Assembly: GCA_013911345.1 (NCBI GenBank)
Contig: JACETJ010000014.1
Coordinates: 1 to 16,344 of the forward strand
Reading direction: 5' to 3'
Length of the DNA stretch: 16,344 bases
Source of the DNA: Congregibacter sp.
GTDB lineage: Bacteria; Pseudomonadota; Gammaproteobacteria; Pseudomonadales; Halieaceae
Under the pieces are notes generated by a model. That model was given only the letters and a program-made list of their open reading frames with translations. It was not told the origin of the DNA and made no database searches. Below, piece by piece: positions 1 to 8,396 of this stretch. A program made the position numbers and the translations under genes. Positions within the stretch are counted from its first letter, which is position 1. The number at the start of each line of letters is the position of its first letter.

Positions 1-24
1 GTCTTGCCCTCGCTCTAAATTTAA
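1..24 (+). CDS. gspJ: Probable 3' end of gspJ (T2SS minor pseudopilin J), partial
   Basis: Frame 1 reads five codons (V-L-P-S-L) and then TAA at 22-24. That stop overlaps an ATG at 24-26 (TAATG), a common arrangement between coupled gsp genes. In T2SS operons the gene just before gspK is gspJ, so this is most likely its tail. The identity rests on gene order and on the stop/start overlap only; five residues cannot prove the family. Confidence 0.35.
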
Positions 25-1120
25 TGCGTCACAGAATGGCGCTGCGCTGGTGGTGGCAATGTTGGTGTTTGCGCTGGTGGCAGCACTGATGGTCGGTTTG
101 CAGCGGGATTTCAGCCTCAGTCTTCAGCGAGGCACAAATCAGGTGTTGTCGGAGCAGGCGTGGGCGTATCTCATCGGGGCGGAGGGTCTGGCGGCACTCG
201 CCTTACAAGCCGACAGTCGCGAAGATGCCCGGGCCAAGGAACCCTCCGACAACCTTAATGAGCTCTGGGCGCAACCGCCCACACCCTATCCTCTCGACGC
301 TGGAGGCTGGTTGAATGGAGCAATTGAGGATCTGCAAGGCAGACTGAATCTCAACCTTTTGCCAGAGGCCAATGCGGCTTTGCAGTCAAATCCGGGGGGG
401 GCTGAGTCGACAGACTCGGAGGGCGCCGCTGAAGACTTGGCGAGTCGCGCCGACGTGTCAGCTGACGCGCCGATGCTCAGTAGCGACGATATGAAGCGCT
501 GGACCGCCCCACAGAAAGTGTTGATCAGGCTTTTGCAATCTCTGGATGAAGCGTCTTTATCATTGGAGGAGGCGATGGCGCTGACCGACGCCATCACTGA
601 TTTTATCGATCGTGATGCCGAGCGAAGGGTGAGCGGTGCGGAGGAAGCTGAATACCGGTATGCCGATTATCCCTATCTCCCTGCGAATCGCGCTTTGGCC
701 AGCGTCAGCGAATTGCGTGCGGTACAGGGCATGACGGAGCCCATCTATATTGCACTCGCGCCACTAGTGACTGTATGGCCTGAAGCGGGTGGCCGGTTGA
801 ACATCTTGACCAGCCCGTTGCCGGTACTTCGCGCTTTGAATGGCGATGATCAGATGTTACCGCTTCCAAAAATGGAGGTAGAGCGGCTCGACATGCTGCG
901 ACGAGAGGGAGCAATCACGAGTGTCTCGGATCTGCTGGCCGATCCGGTGTTCGAGGGCCAGCAGCTGTCTCAATTAGAGCCGCTCCTGGACATCAGAAGT
1001 GACTGGTTCCTGTTGGACGCCACGGTCGAGTTGGTAGAACGGAAACGGCATCTTTTCAGCGTTCTGCACCGGATGCCGGAGCGGACCGTCGCTGTTTTTC
1101 GCTCTGAGGGCGAGCTATGA
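24..1120 (+). CDS. gspK: Type II secretion system minor pseudopilin GspK (5' end apparently frameshifted)
   Basis: GspK is the large minor pseudopilin at the tip of the periplasmic T2SS pseudopilus, in complex with GspI and GspJ. The frame open from base 2 to the TGA at 1118-1120 encodes a prepilin-type segment (N-G then A-A-L-V-V, cleavage expected after the Gly at 38-40), a hydrophobic helix, the conserved DLQGRLNLN motif near residue 94 (counting from GTG 50), and DFIDRDAERR plus YPYLPANRALASVSELR near residues 184-223, typical of the GspK SAM-like domain. The only standard in-frame start is GTG at 50, which would remove the cleavage site. The ATG at 24, overlapping the presumed gspJ stop, is one base out of frame; one more A near 33-36 would give the ideal leader M-R-H-R-N-G. 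The coordinates given use ATG 24 and assume this shift. An upstream start outside the window is the alternative. Family assignment is firm; the 5' end is not. Confidence 0.9.
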
Positions 1121-1176
1121 TCCTGACATTGTCATTTAAGCGGTTTGCACTGCCTTTGCGAAATTTTTTCCGATGA
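1117..1176 (+). CDS. 19-codon ORF linking gspK and gspL (possible coupling minigene)
   Basis: ATG at 1117 overlaps the gspK stop (ATGA), runs 19 codons (MILTLSFKRFALPLRNFFR) and ends at TGA 1174-1176, which overlaps the gspL ATG at 1173 (again ATGA). The peptide is short, basic and hydrophobic. The gspL start has no visible Shine-Dalgarno sequence (the bases before it are mostly A and T), so ribosomes ending here could restart on gspL. It may be a coupling device rather than a functional peptide. Only the ORF and its two overlaps are seen; translation is inferred. Confidence 0.35.
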   Translation: MILTLSFKRFALPLRNFFR

Positions 1177-2330
1177 ATCTAGAGAACATCAATGTCGTGC
1201 GTTGGCAGCAGGGACAGGGATTTTTGTTGCGCCCTGGCGCTGTGCCTGAGCGCTTGGCTGATGATGGAGTCAGATTGCCAGAGAATACTTTCTTGGTGTT
1301 GCCGTCCGACGTGGTCCGCAACATCACTGTGCCGGTGGCGGCCGAGGAAGTGAAGCACCTGCGGCGCGCATTGCCTTTTATGCTCGAGGAATCATTGCTC
1401 GAGGACGTGGCCGATTTACACTTTGCTCATACGCCACTCGATGAGGGAAATCATGCAGTAAGCGTGGTTGCCCGAGCCAAAGTCGCTCAGTGGATGGATG
1501 AGTTGCCCGAGTCACTGAGAGAGGTGCCCTGGATATCAGAAGCGCTGTGTTTGCCTTGGACAGAAGGGCAGTGGACCCTGTTATTTGAGTCCGACTCAGT
1601 GCTGGTGAGATGGAGCGAGGCTGAGGGAGCCAGAGTCGAGGCCACATTATTACCCGCGCTGCTTGACAGCCTGCATGCAGAGCAGGTGGTTCTGGTGGCT
1701 TACGGGCAGGATGAGGCGGCAGCCATGGCGGCGATTCCTGGGCGCCTGCGGCAACAAACACAGTGGCGGCAGGGCGGTTTATCAGAGGCTTTGCTCCTGA
1801 CCGATCCGATGCCGGCGGGTCCTGATCTGAGGCAGGGTGAATTCGCGCCCCAGCTACCACTCATGCGCTGGTGGGGGGTGTGGCAACGCGTGGCGGTGGC
1901 GCTGGGCGTGGCGCTGATTTTGAAGACGGGGGTTTCCGTTGCTGACTATCAATCACTGAAGGGTCAGAACCTGCAGCTGCGGCAGGCCGTTCAGGACAGT
2001 TATCGGCGCGTGAATCCGCGTGGCGCTGTGGTAGATGTGGAAAAGCAACTCGATCGCCAATTGACTGAACTCGGTGCAGGTTCGCAGCAACGTGTATTTA
2101 CACCTGTATTGGTGAGATTGCTCAGCGCCGCCGATGCGGTGCCTGATATCACCCTGACATCGGTGAACTTTAGCGGCGCGCGTGATATTCGCGTCAATTT
2201 ACTGGCGCCCGACTTTCAGTCGGTGGAGCAAGTCCGAGATCAACTAGGGCAGCGTGGGTTAGATGCAGAGCTAGAGAGCTCCAACGCGCGCAGAGATGGC
2301 GTGGTAGCGCGTTTGCGAGTGGAGATCTAG
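1173..2330 (+). CDS. gspL: Type II secretion system inner-membrane protein GspL
   Basis: GspL links the secretion ATPase GspE to the inner-membrane platform and pairs with GspM. The 385-aa product has the cytoplasmic actin-like domain with the family signature LRRALPFMLEESLLEDVADL (residues 63-82), then the DLRQGEFAPQ motif (218-227) that precedes the membrane segment in this family, a single transmembrane helix at about 236-256, and a periplasmic ferredoxin-like domain to the end. ATG 1173 overlaps the TGA of the 19-codon ORF behind gspK. No clear Shine-Dalgarno sequence precedes it, which suggests translational coupling. The gspM GTG starts two bases after the stop. Length is normal for the family. 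Confidence 0.93.
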   Translation: MNLENINVVRWQQGQGFLLRPGAVPERLADDGVRLPENTFLVLPSDVVRNITVPVAAEEVKHLRRALPFMLEESLLEDVADLHFAHTPLDEGNHAVSVVARAKVAQWMDELPESLREVPWISEALCLPWTEGQWTLLFESDSVLVRWSEAEGARVEATLLPALLDSLHAEQVVLVAYGQDEAAAMAAIPGRLRQQTQWRQGGLSEALLLTDPMPAGPDLRQGEFAPQLPLMRWWGVWQRVAVALGVALILKTGVSVADYQSLKGQNLQLRQAVQDSYRRVNPRGAVVDVEKQLDRQLTELGAGSQQRVFTPVLVRLLSAADAVPDITLTSVNFSGARDIRVNLLAPDFQSVEQVRDQLGQRGLDAELESSNARRDGVVARLRVEI

Positions 2331-2332
2331 CC

Positions 2333-2797
2333 GTGCGCGAGTGGTTTGAAACTTTGTCCACCCGGGATCAGATTGCGCTCATGGCGCTTCTCGGTGCGCT
2401 GGGACTCTGGCTTTTTGTCAAAGTTATTTTCATTGAGTTGGATGGCCGCCGGGCGCAGTTGAGCCAGAACAATCAGGCACTGGCTGAGCAACTTGTGCGA
2501 GTCGATCTTAAGGTGGAGCGGCTGACCACCCTGAGAGCCGGGGGCGGCGAGCAGAATCTCAATCTGACCCGAACGCTGAGTCAGGCCAGTGAAGCCAATG
2601 GATTGGCCGTTAAGCGGCTACAGCCGAATAGCCGCGGTGAGGTGCAAATCCGCTTCGAGGGCGTCGCCTTCGACAACCTCCTGCGATTTCTTGAGCAGAT
2701 TGAGGCTGTTTCTGGGTTATCCGTGCTGGATGCCTCTGTCAGCAGTGCAGGTCAAAGTGGTGGGGTCAATGCCACTTTGCGAATTGCGGGTGGCTAA
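2333..2797 (+). CDS. gspM: Type II secretion system protein GspM
   Basis: GspM is a small bitopic inner-membrane protein that stabilises GspL in the T2SS platform. The 154-aa product has a short cytoplasmic N-terminus (EWFETLSTRDQ), a hydrophobic helix at about residues 14-33, then a heptad-rich stretch and a periplasmic ferredoxin-like fold including the segment FLEQIEAVSGLSVLDASV. The start is GTG 2333 with GGAG eight bases upstream at 2321-2324. Its stop directly abuts the gspN start. Sequence conservation in GspM is low, so the call rests on size, topology and position between gspL and gspN. Confidence 0.87.
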   Translation: MREWFETLSTRDQIALMALLGALGLWLFVKVIFIELDGRRAQLSQNNQALAEQLVRVDLKVERLTTLRAGGGEQNLNLTRTLSQASEANGLAVKRLQPNSRGEVQIRFEGVAFDNLLRFLEQIEAVSGLSVLDASVSSAGQSGGVNATLRIAGG

Positions 2798-3547
2798 GTG
2801 ATTAGTTGGTTGGTGCGACATTATCGCGTGCTGGCAGTAGTGGCGCTGCTCGCGCTCCTGACGACCCAGATTCCTGCTCGAGTCGTCACCGGCCTGTTGC
2901 CCGGAAGTATGGCACTGACTGGGGTGACGGGAACGATTTGGTCCGGCCAGGCAGTGAGGGGATGGGTATTGTTGGATGGCAAACCCCTTATGCTGGGACG
3001 CGTGCAGTGGCGGCTTCAGGCGTGGCGATTGGGGTGGAGCACACCGTTAACCGTGACCAGTGAATGGGGCGATCAGATTTTGCGGGCACGGGCGGGTGTC
3101 GGTCTGTCGGGTCGTCAGAGCTTTCGTGATGTCAGCGTGAACATTAACACCGCGATCTTGCGAGTGATGTTTCCGCTGTACCTTGAAGGGACGCTCTCCG
3201 GTAACTTCGACCGCATTGAGCTCGCTAACGGCAAATTGTCTCTGGCCGAGGGGGTTGGTTACCTTCGCGGAGCGACCTGGACCGCTAACAGTGGCGATAT
3301 CCCTCTAGGGGATTACAGGATCGATGTGGCCGGGTCTGTAGCCAATGCGGGTATAACGGGCATTGTCGGGACTGAGGGCGGCGCATTGATGCTCGCCGGC
3401 GAACTCAATATTTTTCCCGATTCTTATTCAGTGAATCTCAAGGGTAGTGGACCTGTCGCCAGAGATGACGGTTTTCGCAGAGCGGTCGCGATGCTGGCGA
3501 CGCCCAGTGCCGAAGGTTTCGACATTATCCTTCAGGGACAGTTTTGA
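2798..3547 (+). CDS. gspN: Type II secretion system protein GspN
   Basis: GspN is an inner-membrane-anchored periplasmic protein found in a subset of T2SS operons, usually as the last gene as here; its exact role is not settled. The 249-aa product starts with a basic tip and one N-terminal transmembrane helix (about residues 9-24). It then has the family-type segment LTGVTGTIWSGQA (41-53) and the following RVQWRLQAWRLGW (68-80). GTG 2798 lies immediately after the gspM TAA, so translation is probably coupled. The next gene starts 106 bp downstream with its own strong ribosome binding site, so the gsp operon may end here, although I see no convincing intrinsic terminator. Confidence 0.88.
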   Translation: MISWLVRHYRVLAVVALLALLTTQIPARVVTGLLPGSMALTGVTGTIWSGQAVRGWVLLDGKPLMLGRVQWRLQAWRLGWSTPLTVTSEWGDQILRARAGVGLSGRQSFRDVSVNINTAILRVMFPLYLEGTLSGNFDRIELANGKLSLAEGVGYLRGATWTANSGDIPLGDYRIDVAGSVANAGITGIVGTEGGALMLAGELNIFPDSYSVNLKGSGPVARDDGFRRAVAMLATPSAEGFDIILQGQF

Positions 3548-3602
3548 CCTTGTCATTACACGGATCGGCACGTAGGTTGCGTGGTGAGTAAATAATAAAT
3601 GA

Positions 3603-3632
3603 CGCATTGGGGAGTGATGCACTCCTGATGCG
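3603..3632 (+). promoter_or_regulatory. Stem-loop in the leader of the NSS transporter gene
   Basis: CGCAT (3603-3607) pairs with ATGCG (3628-3632), and GGAGT (3611-3615) pairs with ACTCC (3621-3625), leaving a 5-base loop and a small internal loop. It ends eight bases before the AGGAGG of the next gene. No T-tract follows, so it is not a standard intrinsic terminator. It may be a leader structure controlling ribosome access or mRNA stability. The pairing is seen; the function is inferred. Confidence 0.4.
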
Positions 3633-3640
3633 CGACGGGT

Positions 3641-3646
3641 AGGAGG
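3641..3646 (+). promoter_or_regulatory. Strong Shine-Dalgarno site (AGGAGG)
   Basis: A full AGGAGG lies seven bases before the ATG at 3654 and decides the start of the NSS transporter. It is the strongest ribosome binding site seen in this window, in contrast to the weak, coupled starts of the gsp genes just upstream. Confidence 0.75.
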
Positions 3647-3653
3647 CGCCCAC

Positions 3654-4997
3654 ATGGTGGCAACCGGAAACGCGGTGTGGTCAAGCCGCTTCGCATTCGT
3701 GATGGCATCGGTCGGATTTGCAGTGGGTCTCGGCAATATCTGGCGATTCCCCTATGTGACAGGTGAAAATGGCGGCAGCGCCTTTGTCGTGATTTATCTC
3801 CTTTGCGCTATCGCAATCGGTATTCCTTGCCTCATGGCTGAGCTACTAGTCGGTAGGCGCGGAGGTGGCAGCCCACCTACCTCTATGGCTGTGGTGGCGA
3901 AAGAGTCTGGCCGTAGCGAGGGTTGGAAAATAGTCGGTGGCATGGGTGTCGTAACGGCTTATACGATTGCCATTACTTACGCAGTGGTTGTGGGTTGGGT
4001 GCTGTGGTATCTGAGTCGTGCGCTGGTGACCGGTTTTGCCGATTTCGACGCAGGTGTGGCTGAGACCACCTTCGCCGGGTTGCTGGCTGACAATCAGTCC
4101 ATGGTGCTATGGACCCTGATTGGCAATGTGATCGTCGGTGCCATCATCTACGCGGGTGTGACCGCGGGCATTGAGCGCGCCGTGACCATCATGATGCCTC
4201 TGATGTTTTCGCTACTGGTGGGGCTGAGTATCTACAACTATTTCGCTGGTGGCTTCGTCGAGACGTTGCAGTGGCTATTTACCCCTGACTTCAGCAAGGT
4301 TACTGGCGCGACGGTTCTGGCGGCAGTGGGGCAAGCTTTTTTCTCCATTGGTGTCGGCATGGGGGGCATGATGACTTACGGCGCTTATCTCCCCAAAGAT
4401 TTTTCTATCGCCCGGGGTGCGGGCACGATCGTGCTGGCCGACACGTTGATCGCATTGTTGGCAGGGTTTGTGGTGTTCCCTGCAGTTTTTCACTTTGGAC
4501 TAGACATGGCGAGTGGGCCGGGCCTCATTTTCCAGACCTTGCCTGTGGCGTTCTCGCAAATGCCGGGCGGCTCAGTCTTTGCGGTACTGTTCTTCGTGAT
4601 GTTAGCGGTCGCCGGCGTGACCTCCATGGTGGGGTTATTGGAGAGTGTGACCAGCTGGACGAAAGAAAAGCTTGGCACGTCGCGTCAGCGCAGCACCATT
4701 TTAGTGGTCGGCTCGGTGACTAGCCTTAGCGTCATTTCAGTGCTCAGCTACAACATATGGGACGACTATCGCCTGCTCGGTATGAATTTTAATGAGCTGA
4801 CCGAGGCGCTATACGACAAATTGTTGTTACCCATGGCGGGGTTGATGGTGGCGCTATTTACCGGCTGGTTCATGCACCGTGATCAAAGCGAGGATGAGTT
4901 GCGTGACGATCTGCGATGGTACGGCCTCTGGCGGGGGCTAACGCGATTTGTCGTGGTACCCGCTGTGGCGCTGATTCTGGTCACTGGGTTGATTTAA
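3654..4997 (+). CDS. Sodium-dependent transporter, NSS (neurotransmitter:sodium symporter) family
   Basis: Predicted Na+-coupled importer of an amino acid or related small solute in the inner membrane, of the LeuT/NSS family. The 447-aa protein is strongly hydrophobic with about 11-12 transmembrane helices. The unwound TM1 motif GFAVGLGNIWRFPY (residues 21-34) followed by ENGGSAF (38-44) is diagnostic. The stretch A320-G-V-T323-S324 matches the Na2-site Ala/Thr/Ser of LeuT TM8, so sodium dependence is likely. ATG 3654 follows AGGAGG by seven bases. The AGCS-family transporter gene starts five bases after the stop, so the two are probably co-transcribed. The substrate cannot be told from the sequence; bacterial members carry hydrophobic or aromatic amino acids and other solutes. 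Confidence 0.92.
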   Translation: MVATGNAVWSSRFAFVMASVGFAVGLGNIWRFPYVTGENGGSAFVVIYLLCAIAIGIPCLMAELLVGRRGGGSPPTSMAVVAKESGRSEGWKIVGGMGVVTAYTIAITYAVVVGWVLWYLSRALVTGFADFDAGVAETTFAGLLADNQSMVLWTLIGNVIVGAIIYAGVTAGIERAVTIMMPLMFSLLVGLSIYNYFAGGFVETLQWLFTPDFSKVTGATVLAAVGQAFFSIGVGMGGMMTYGAYLPKDFSIARGAGTIVLADTLIALLAGFVVFPAVFHFGLDMASGPGLIFQTLPVAFSQMPGGSVFAVLFFVMLAVAGVTSMVGLLESVTSWTKEKLGTSRQRSTILVVGSVTSLSVISVLSYNIWDDYRLLGMNFNELTEALYDKLLLPMAGLMVALFTGWFMHRDQSEDELRDDLRWYGLWRGLTRFVVVPAVALILVTGLI

Positions 4998-5002
4998 CTG
5001 CC

Positions 5003-6406
5003 ATGCTGATGACGTTAACAGACTGGCTCTGGTCCTATGTGCTGATCGGTGCCTTGCTCATGGTCGGGCTGCGTTTCACCATCGGCGCAAGAGGTGTCCA
5101 GATCAGGCTGTTCGGCCAAGCGCTGGCTGTGTTGTCAGGTATCGAGTGGCGAGGTTCGGAGCGGGGCATCTCCAGCTTTCAGGCACTCGCGGTGAGTGTC
5201 GCTGGGCGCGTGGGTGGCGGCAATATCGCGGGCGTGGCGGTGGCCATTACCTTGGGCGGGCCGGGCGCGCTGTTCTGGATGTGGCTTATTGCTCTGCTGG
5301 GTATGGCGACCAGCCTCTTTGAATGCGCGTTAGCGCAGCTGTATAAGCGACGCGACGGCGAAGATACGTTTCGCGGCGGTCCAGCTTACGTGATGCGCTA
5401 TGGCTTGGGCTGGCGGGTGCTACCCGTGATCTACAGCTTGCTGCTATTAGTGACGATCGGCTTCGGCTTCAATGCAGTGCAGAGTTACGTTGTGACGACG
5501 TCGATCGAATCGGCTTTTGGCGTCCCGGCCCTCACCAGCGGACTGGTAATGACCGTGGTCATGGCGGTCATTTTATTCGGTGGTATTCGACGCCTCGCGC
5601 TGGTCTCTGAAATCATTGTGCCCGCTATGGTGGTGGGCTACCTCGTGCTCGCGCTGATGGTCTTAGCGCTGAACGTCGGGCAGATCCCGAGCGCTTTGTG
5701 GCTGATCATCTCATCGGCTTTTGGGCTTGAACAGGCGGTAGGCGGTGGAGTCGCAGCCGCCATTGCACAAGGCGCCCGCAGGGGGTTGTTCTCCAATGAG
5801 GCGGGTCTCGGTACCGTACCCAATGTAGCCGCCGCAGCGGATGTACCGCATCCCATGTCGCAGGGGCTGGTCCAATCGCTCAGTGTGTTTATCGATACGA
5901 TTATTTTATGTACCGCCACGGCCCTGATCATCCTGATGTCATCCACCTATGGTTCCGAGTCAGCGCAGATGCAAGGCGTGGTCATGACCCAGATGGCGGT
6001 GGCGGAGCATTTAGGTCCTTGGGGAGAGCCCCTTGTTAGCCTCGCGTTGGTGTTATTTGCGACCACAACTATCGCCTATAACAGTTTTCTGGGTGAGAAC
6101 AGCATTGCGTTCTTTGAGCGATTGGGACCGAAAGCTATCCTAATTTTCCGAATAGCGGTGTTGACCATGATTGCGTGGGCATCGGTTCAAGATATCGGCA
6201 CAGTATTCGGTTTTGCGGATCTCACCATGGCGTTATTAGCACTGACCAACCTGCTGGCACTCTGGGCGTTATATCCGATTGCCATGTCATTACTGAGGCA
6301 CTTCGAGGCGCAATTGAGTGCGGGAGAGACTCCCAGATTCAGTCGTGACCAGCTACCCGACGAGGCGCTCGATCCCGCAAGTTGGCCGCAACACCGCGGC
6401 GACTGA
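5003..6406 (+). CDS. Alanine/glycine:cation symporter, AGCS family
   Basis: Predicted Na+-driven (or H+-driven) importer of alanine or glycine in the inner membrane. The 467-aa product is polytopic (about 10-11 helices). Family motifs are RVGGGNIAGVA (residues 69-79), ALFWMWLIALLGMATSLFEC (89-108), and the AGCS signature ARRGLFSNEAGLGTVPNVAA (258-277). I place the start at ATG 5003, five bases after the NSS gene's TAA, because it gives the usual AGCS N-terminus. The frame is open back to GTG 4916, but that stretch lies inside the NSS gene and encodes no membrane-like sequence. A second ATG at 5009 is possible. The gene converges with the minus-strand protease gene, with only 8 bp between the stops. 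Confidence 0.92.
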   Translation: MLMTLTDWLWSYVLIGALLMVGLRFTIGARGVQIRLFGQALAVLSGIEWRGSERGISSFQALAVSVAGRVGGGNIAGVAVAITLGGPGALFWMWLIALLGMATSLFECALAQLYKRRDGEDTFRGGPAYVMRYGLGWRVLPVIYSLLLLVTIGFGFNAVQSYVVTTSIESAFGVPALTSGLVMTVVMAVILFGGIRRLALVSEIIVPAMVVGYLVLALMVLALNVGQIPSALWLIISSAFGLEQAVGGGVAAAIAQGARRGLFSNEAGLGTVPNVAAAADVPHPMSQGLVQSLSVFIDTIILCTATALIILMSSTYGSESAQMQGVVMTQMAVAEHLGPWGEPLVSLALVLFATTTIAYNSFLGENSIAFFERLGPKAILIFRIAVLTMIAWASVQDIGTVFGFADLTMALLALTNLLALWALYPIAMSLLRHFEAQLSAGETPRFSRDQLPDEALDPASWPQHRGD

Positions 6407-6414
6407 TAAAAGCA

Positions 6415-7488
6415 CTACTGCACTTCTGACAGCTCAACGGTAAATCGTTTTTCCTCACCCTCGCGTGTGGTGACAATATCGATAGTGTCGCCAACGCGAT
6501 GCTTTTCCATGGCCGAGAGAAACTCGTCGTTATTGGCGACTCGCTCACCATCGATCTCTGTGATGACGTCACCGAGGATAATGTCGCCACGCGAACCTCT
6601 CCTCGCACCCATCATGCCGGCTGTCTCGGCGGGAAACCCACGATAAGTCCTGACAATTGGGACGCCGTCGACCCGGTAGCGCCTTAGCCAGCGATCCGAT
6701 GCCAGTTCGACGCCCAGTACAGGTCGCATGATTTTGCCGAAGGCGATGAGTTGTGGCACGACCTCAATCACCGTATTGACCGGGATCGCGAAGCCAATAC
6801 CTGCGCTGCCACCGCTGGGCGAATAGATAGCCGTATTGACGCCGACGAGTTGTCCCAAAGAGTTGAGTAGAGGTCCGCCAGAGTTGCCGGGGTTGATCGC
6901 CGCATCAGTCTGAATAACGCCACGAATGGTTCGGTTGCTTGGCGATTGGATTTCCCGATCTAGTGCGCTGACCACCCCTACAGTCAGGGTAGTATCGAGC
7001 CCAAACGGGTTGCCGATTGCCATGACCTTACGACCGACCGAGAGCTCAGACGAATCACCGAGCGGCAATTCGGTGAGGTTATCCGGTGGATCGATCATGC
7101 GCAGCACTGCCAGATCTCTCTCGGGAGCGAGGCCTACGACCTCCGCCTGGAAGGCGTCCTCGTCCGCTAACGTGATAGCCAGACGATCGGCGCCGGCGAC
7201 TACGTGATAGTTGGTCACGATGAGACCAGAATTGGCGTCCCACACAAAGCCCGATCCTGCACCGCGTGGAATTTCCATGACGTTGCGTGTGAAGCGTTGC
7301 CGCCGCAGCTCACTCGAGGTAACAAACACCACCGCGGGGCTGGCGCGCTGAAAAACTTCGGTCGTATTGGACTCGTCGTCAGTCGAAAAGTTCAGGTAGT
7401 CGGGCGCTTCCTGTGCCGACAGCGGCCCGAAAAGCCACGGCAGAAGCGCGGCCGCAAGGCATGTAATCCGGACTCTCCCCAGTCTCAT
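6415..7488 (-). CDS. Secreted HtrA/Deg-type trypsin-like serine protease with one PDZ domain
   Basis: Predicted periplasmic or envelope quality-control protease of peptidase family S1C. The 357-aa product has an N-terminal signal peptide (about residues 1-25, likely cleaved after L-S-A; an uncleaved anchor is possible), the catalytic triad His95 (TNYHVV), Asp125 (ERDLAVL) and Ser203 (GNSGGPL), and one C-terminal PDZ domain (about 255-345). One PDZ and the size match DegS/AlgW. However, the segments GSGFVWD (78-84) and [20 protein letters not shown] (218-237) look, from memory, more like the Deg1-type proteases of cyanobacteria and chloroplasts and their proteobacterial relatives, so I do not give it the degS name. 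The ATG overlaps the htpX stop (ATGA), so two envelope proteases are translationally coupled. Stop TAG at 6415-6417. Confidence 0.9.
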   Translation of the reverse strand: MRLGRVRITCLAAALLPWLFGPLSAQEAPDYLNFSTDDESNTTEVFQRASPAVVFVTSSELRRQRFTRNVMEIPRGAGSGFVWDANSGLIVTNYHVVAGADRLAITLADEDAFQAEVVGLAPERDLAVLRMIDPPDNLTELPLGDSSELSVGRKVMAIGNPFGLDTTLTVGVVSALDREIQSPSNRTIRGVIQTDAAINPGNSGGPLLNSLGQLVGVNTAIYSPSGGSAGIGFAIPVNTVIEVVPQLIAFGKIMRPVLGVELASDRWLRRYRVDGVPIVRTYRGFPAETAGMMGARRGSRGDIILGDVITEIDGERVANNDEFLSAMEKHRVGDTIDIVTTREGEEKRFTVELSEVQ

Positions 7489-8366
7489 GTGTTTTGCAGC
7501 GCGAGAATGCGATCGTCCAGTGGCGGGTGTGAGCGCAACAGGCCAGCGAGTCCTGAGCCCTTGTGCGAGCGGATACCGAAGGCGGTCAGTTCGCCCGGTA
7601 AATCCCCTGGCAGGCCTTGCTCCACCTTCAGCCGCTGCAGGGCCGCTATCATACCCTCGCGGTCAGCGAGCCGCGCTCCCGCAGCATCGGCGCGGTATTC
7701 CCGGTAACGGGAAAACCACATCACGATCATGCTGGCCAAAATGCCCAACACAATCTCAGCGACAATGGTCACCACAAAATAACCGATGCCATAACCACGC
7801 TCCGTCTTAAAGACGACACGGTCCACGGTGTGCCCAATAATGCGGGCAAAGAACATGACGAAGGTGTTGACCACGCCTTGCACCAAAGAGAGTGTAATCA
7901 TGTCGCCGTTGGCGACATGGCCGATTTCATGGGCCAGCACCGCGCGGGCTTCTCGTTCCTCGAAGCGTCTTAACAAACCGCTACTGACCGCCACCAGCGC
8001 GTTATTACGATTCCAGCCGGTGGCAAAGGCATTGGCAGCATCGGAGGGGAAGATGCCGACCTCCGGCATCCCGATTCCGGCGTCGTCCGCCAGCGATTTA
8101 ACGGTATCGACAAGCCATTGTTCTTCTCGATTACGGGGGCTTTCGATGAGTTGGGTACCCGTGCCGCGTTTGGCCATGAATTTGGACAACAGCAATGAGA
8201 TCAGGGAGCCACTCATGCCGAACAGTCCACAGAAAACCAGCAGGCTACCGAGGTTCAGATCGACCCCGTTGTTGGCGAGGATGCCCTCAAGCCCCAGCAG
8301 GTTGAAGATGACGCTGACCAGCACGAGGACCGCGAGATTGGTCGCCAGAAACAATACAATTCTCAT
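7485..8366 (-). CDS. htpX: Membrane zinc metalloprotease HtpX
   Basis: HtpX is an inner-membrane M48 protease that degrades misfolded membrane proteins. The 293-aa product is the same length as the E. coli enzyme. It has two N-terminal transmembrane helices (about 4-24 and 40-62), the zinc motif HEIGH at 146-150 with the third zinc ligand expected at Glu223 in YREYRAD, and further hydrophobic helices at about 157-178 and 195-217. The start is ATG 8366; the preceding minus-strand leader has a GGAG about ten bases upstream. The gene sits 30 bp after the 96-aa unknown gene, and its TGA overlaps the start of the serine protease gene. Confidence 0.96.
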   Translation of the reverse strand: MRIVLFLATNLAVLVLVSVIFNLLGLEGILANNGVDLNLGSLLVFCGLFGMSGSLISLLLSKFMAKRGTGTQLIESPRNREEQWLVDTVKSLADDAGIGMPEVGIFPSDAANAFATGWNRNNALVAVSSGLLRRFEEREARAVLAHEIGHVANGDMITLSLVQGVVNTFVMFFARIIGHTVDRVVFKTERGYGIGYFVVTIVAEIVLGILASMIVMWFSRYREYRADAAGARLADREGMIAALQRLKVEQGLPGDLPGELTAFGIRSHKGSGLAGLLRSHPPLDDRILALQNT

Positions 8367-8396
8367 CGTGTGCGCTCCAAAAAAAACACCGCATTC

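Noticed and set aside
1378..1860. 160-aa minus-strand open frame
   Set aside because: Lies wholly inside gspL, has no recognisable domain and Pro/Ser/Arg-rich composition typical of an antisense shadow.
4916..5002. Longer start (GTG 4916) for the AGCS transporter
   Set aside because: The extra 29 residues lie inside the NSS gene, are not hydrophobic and do not fit AGCS N-termini; ATG 5003 follows the upstream stop directly.
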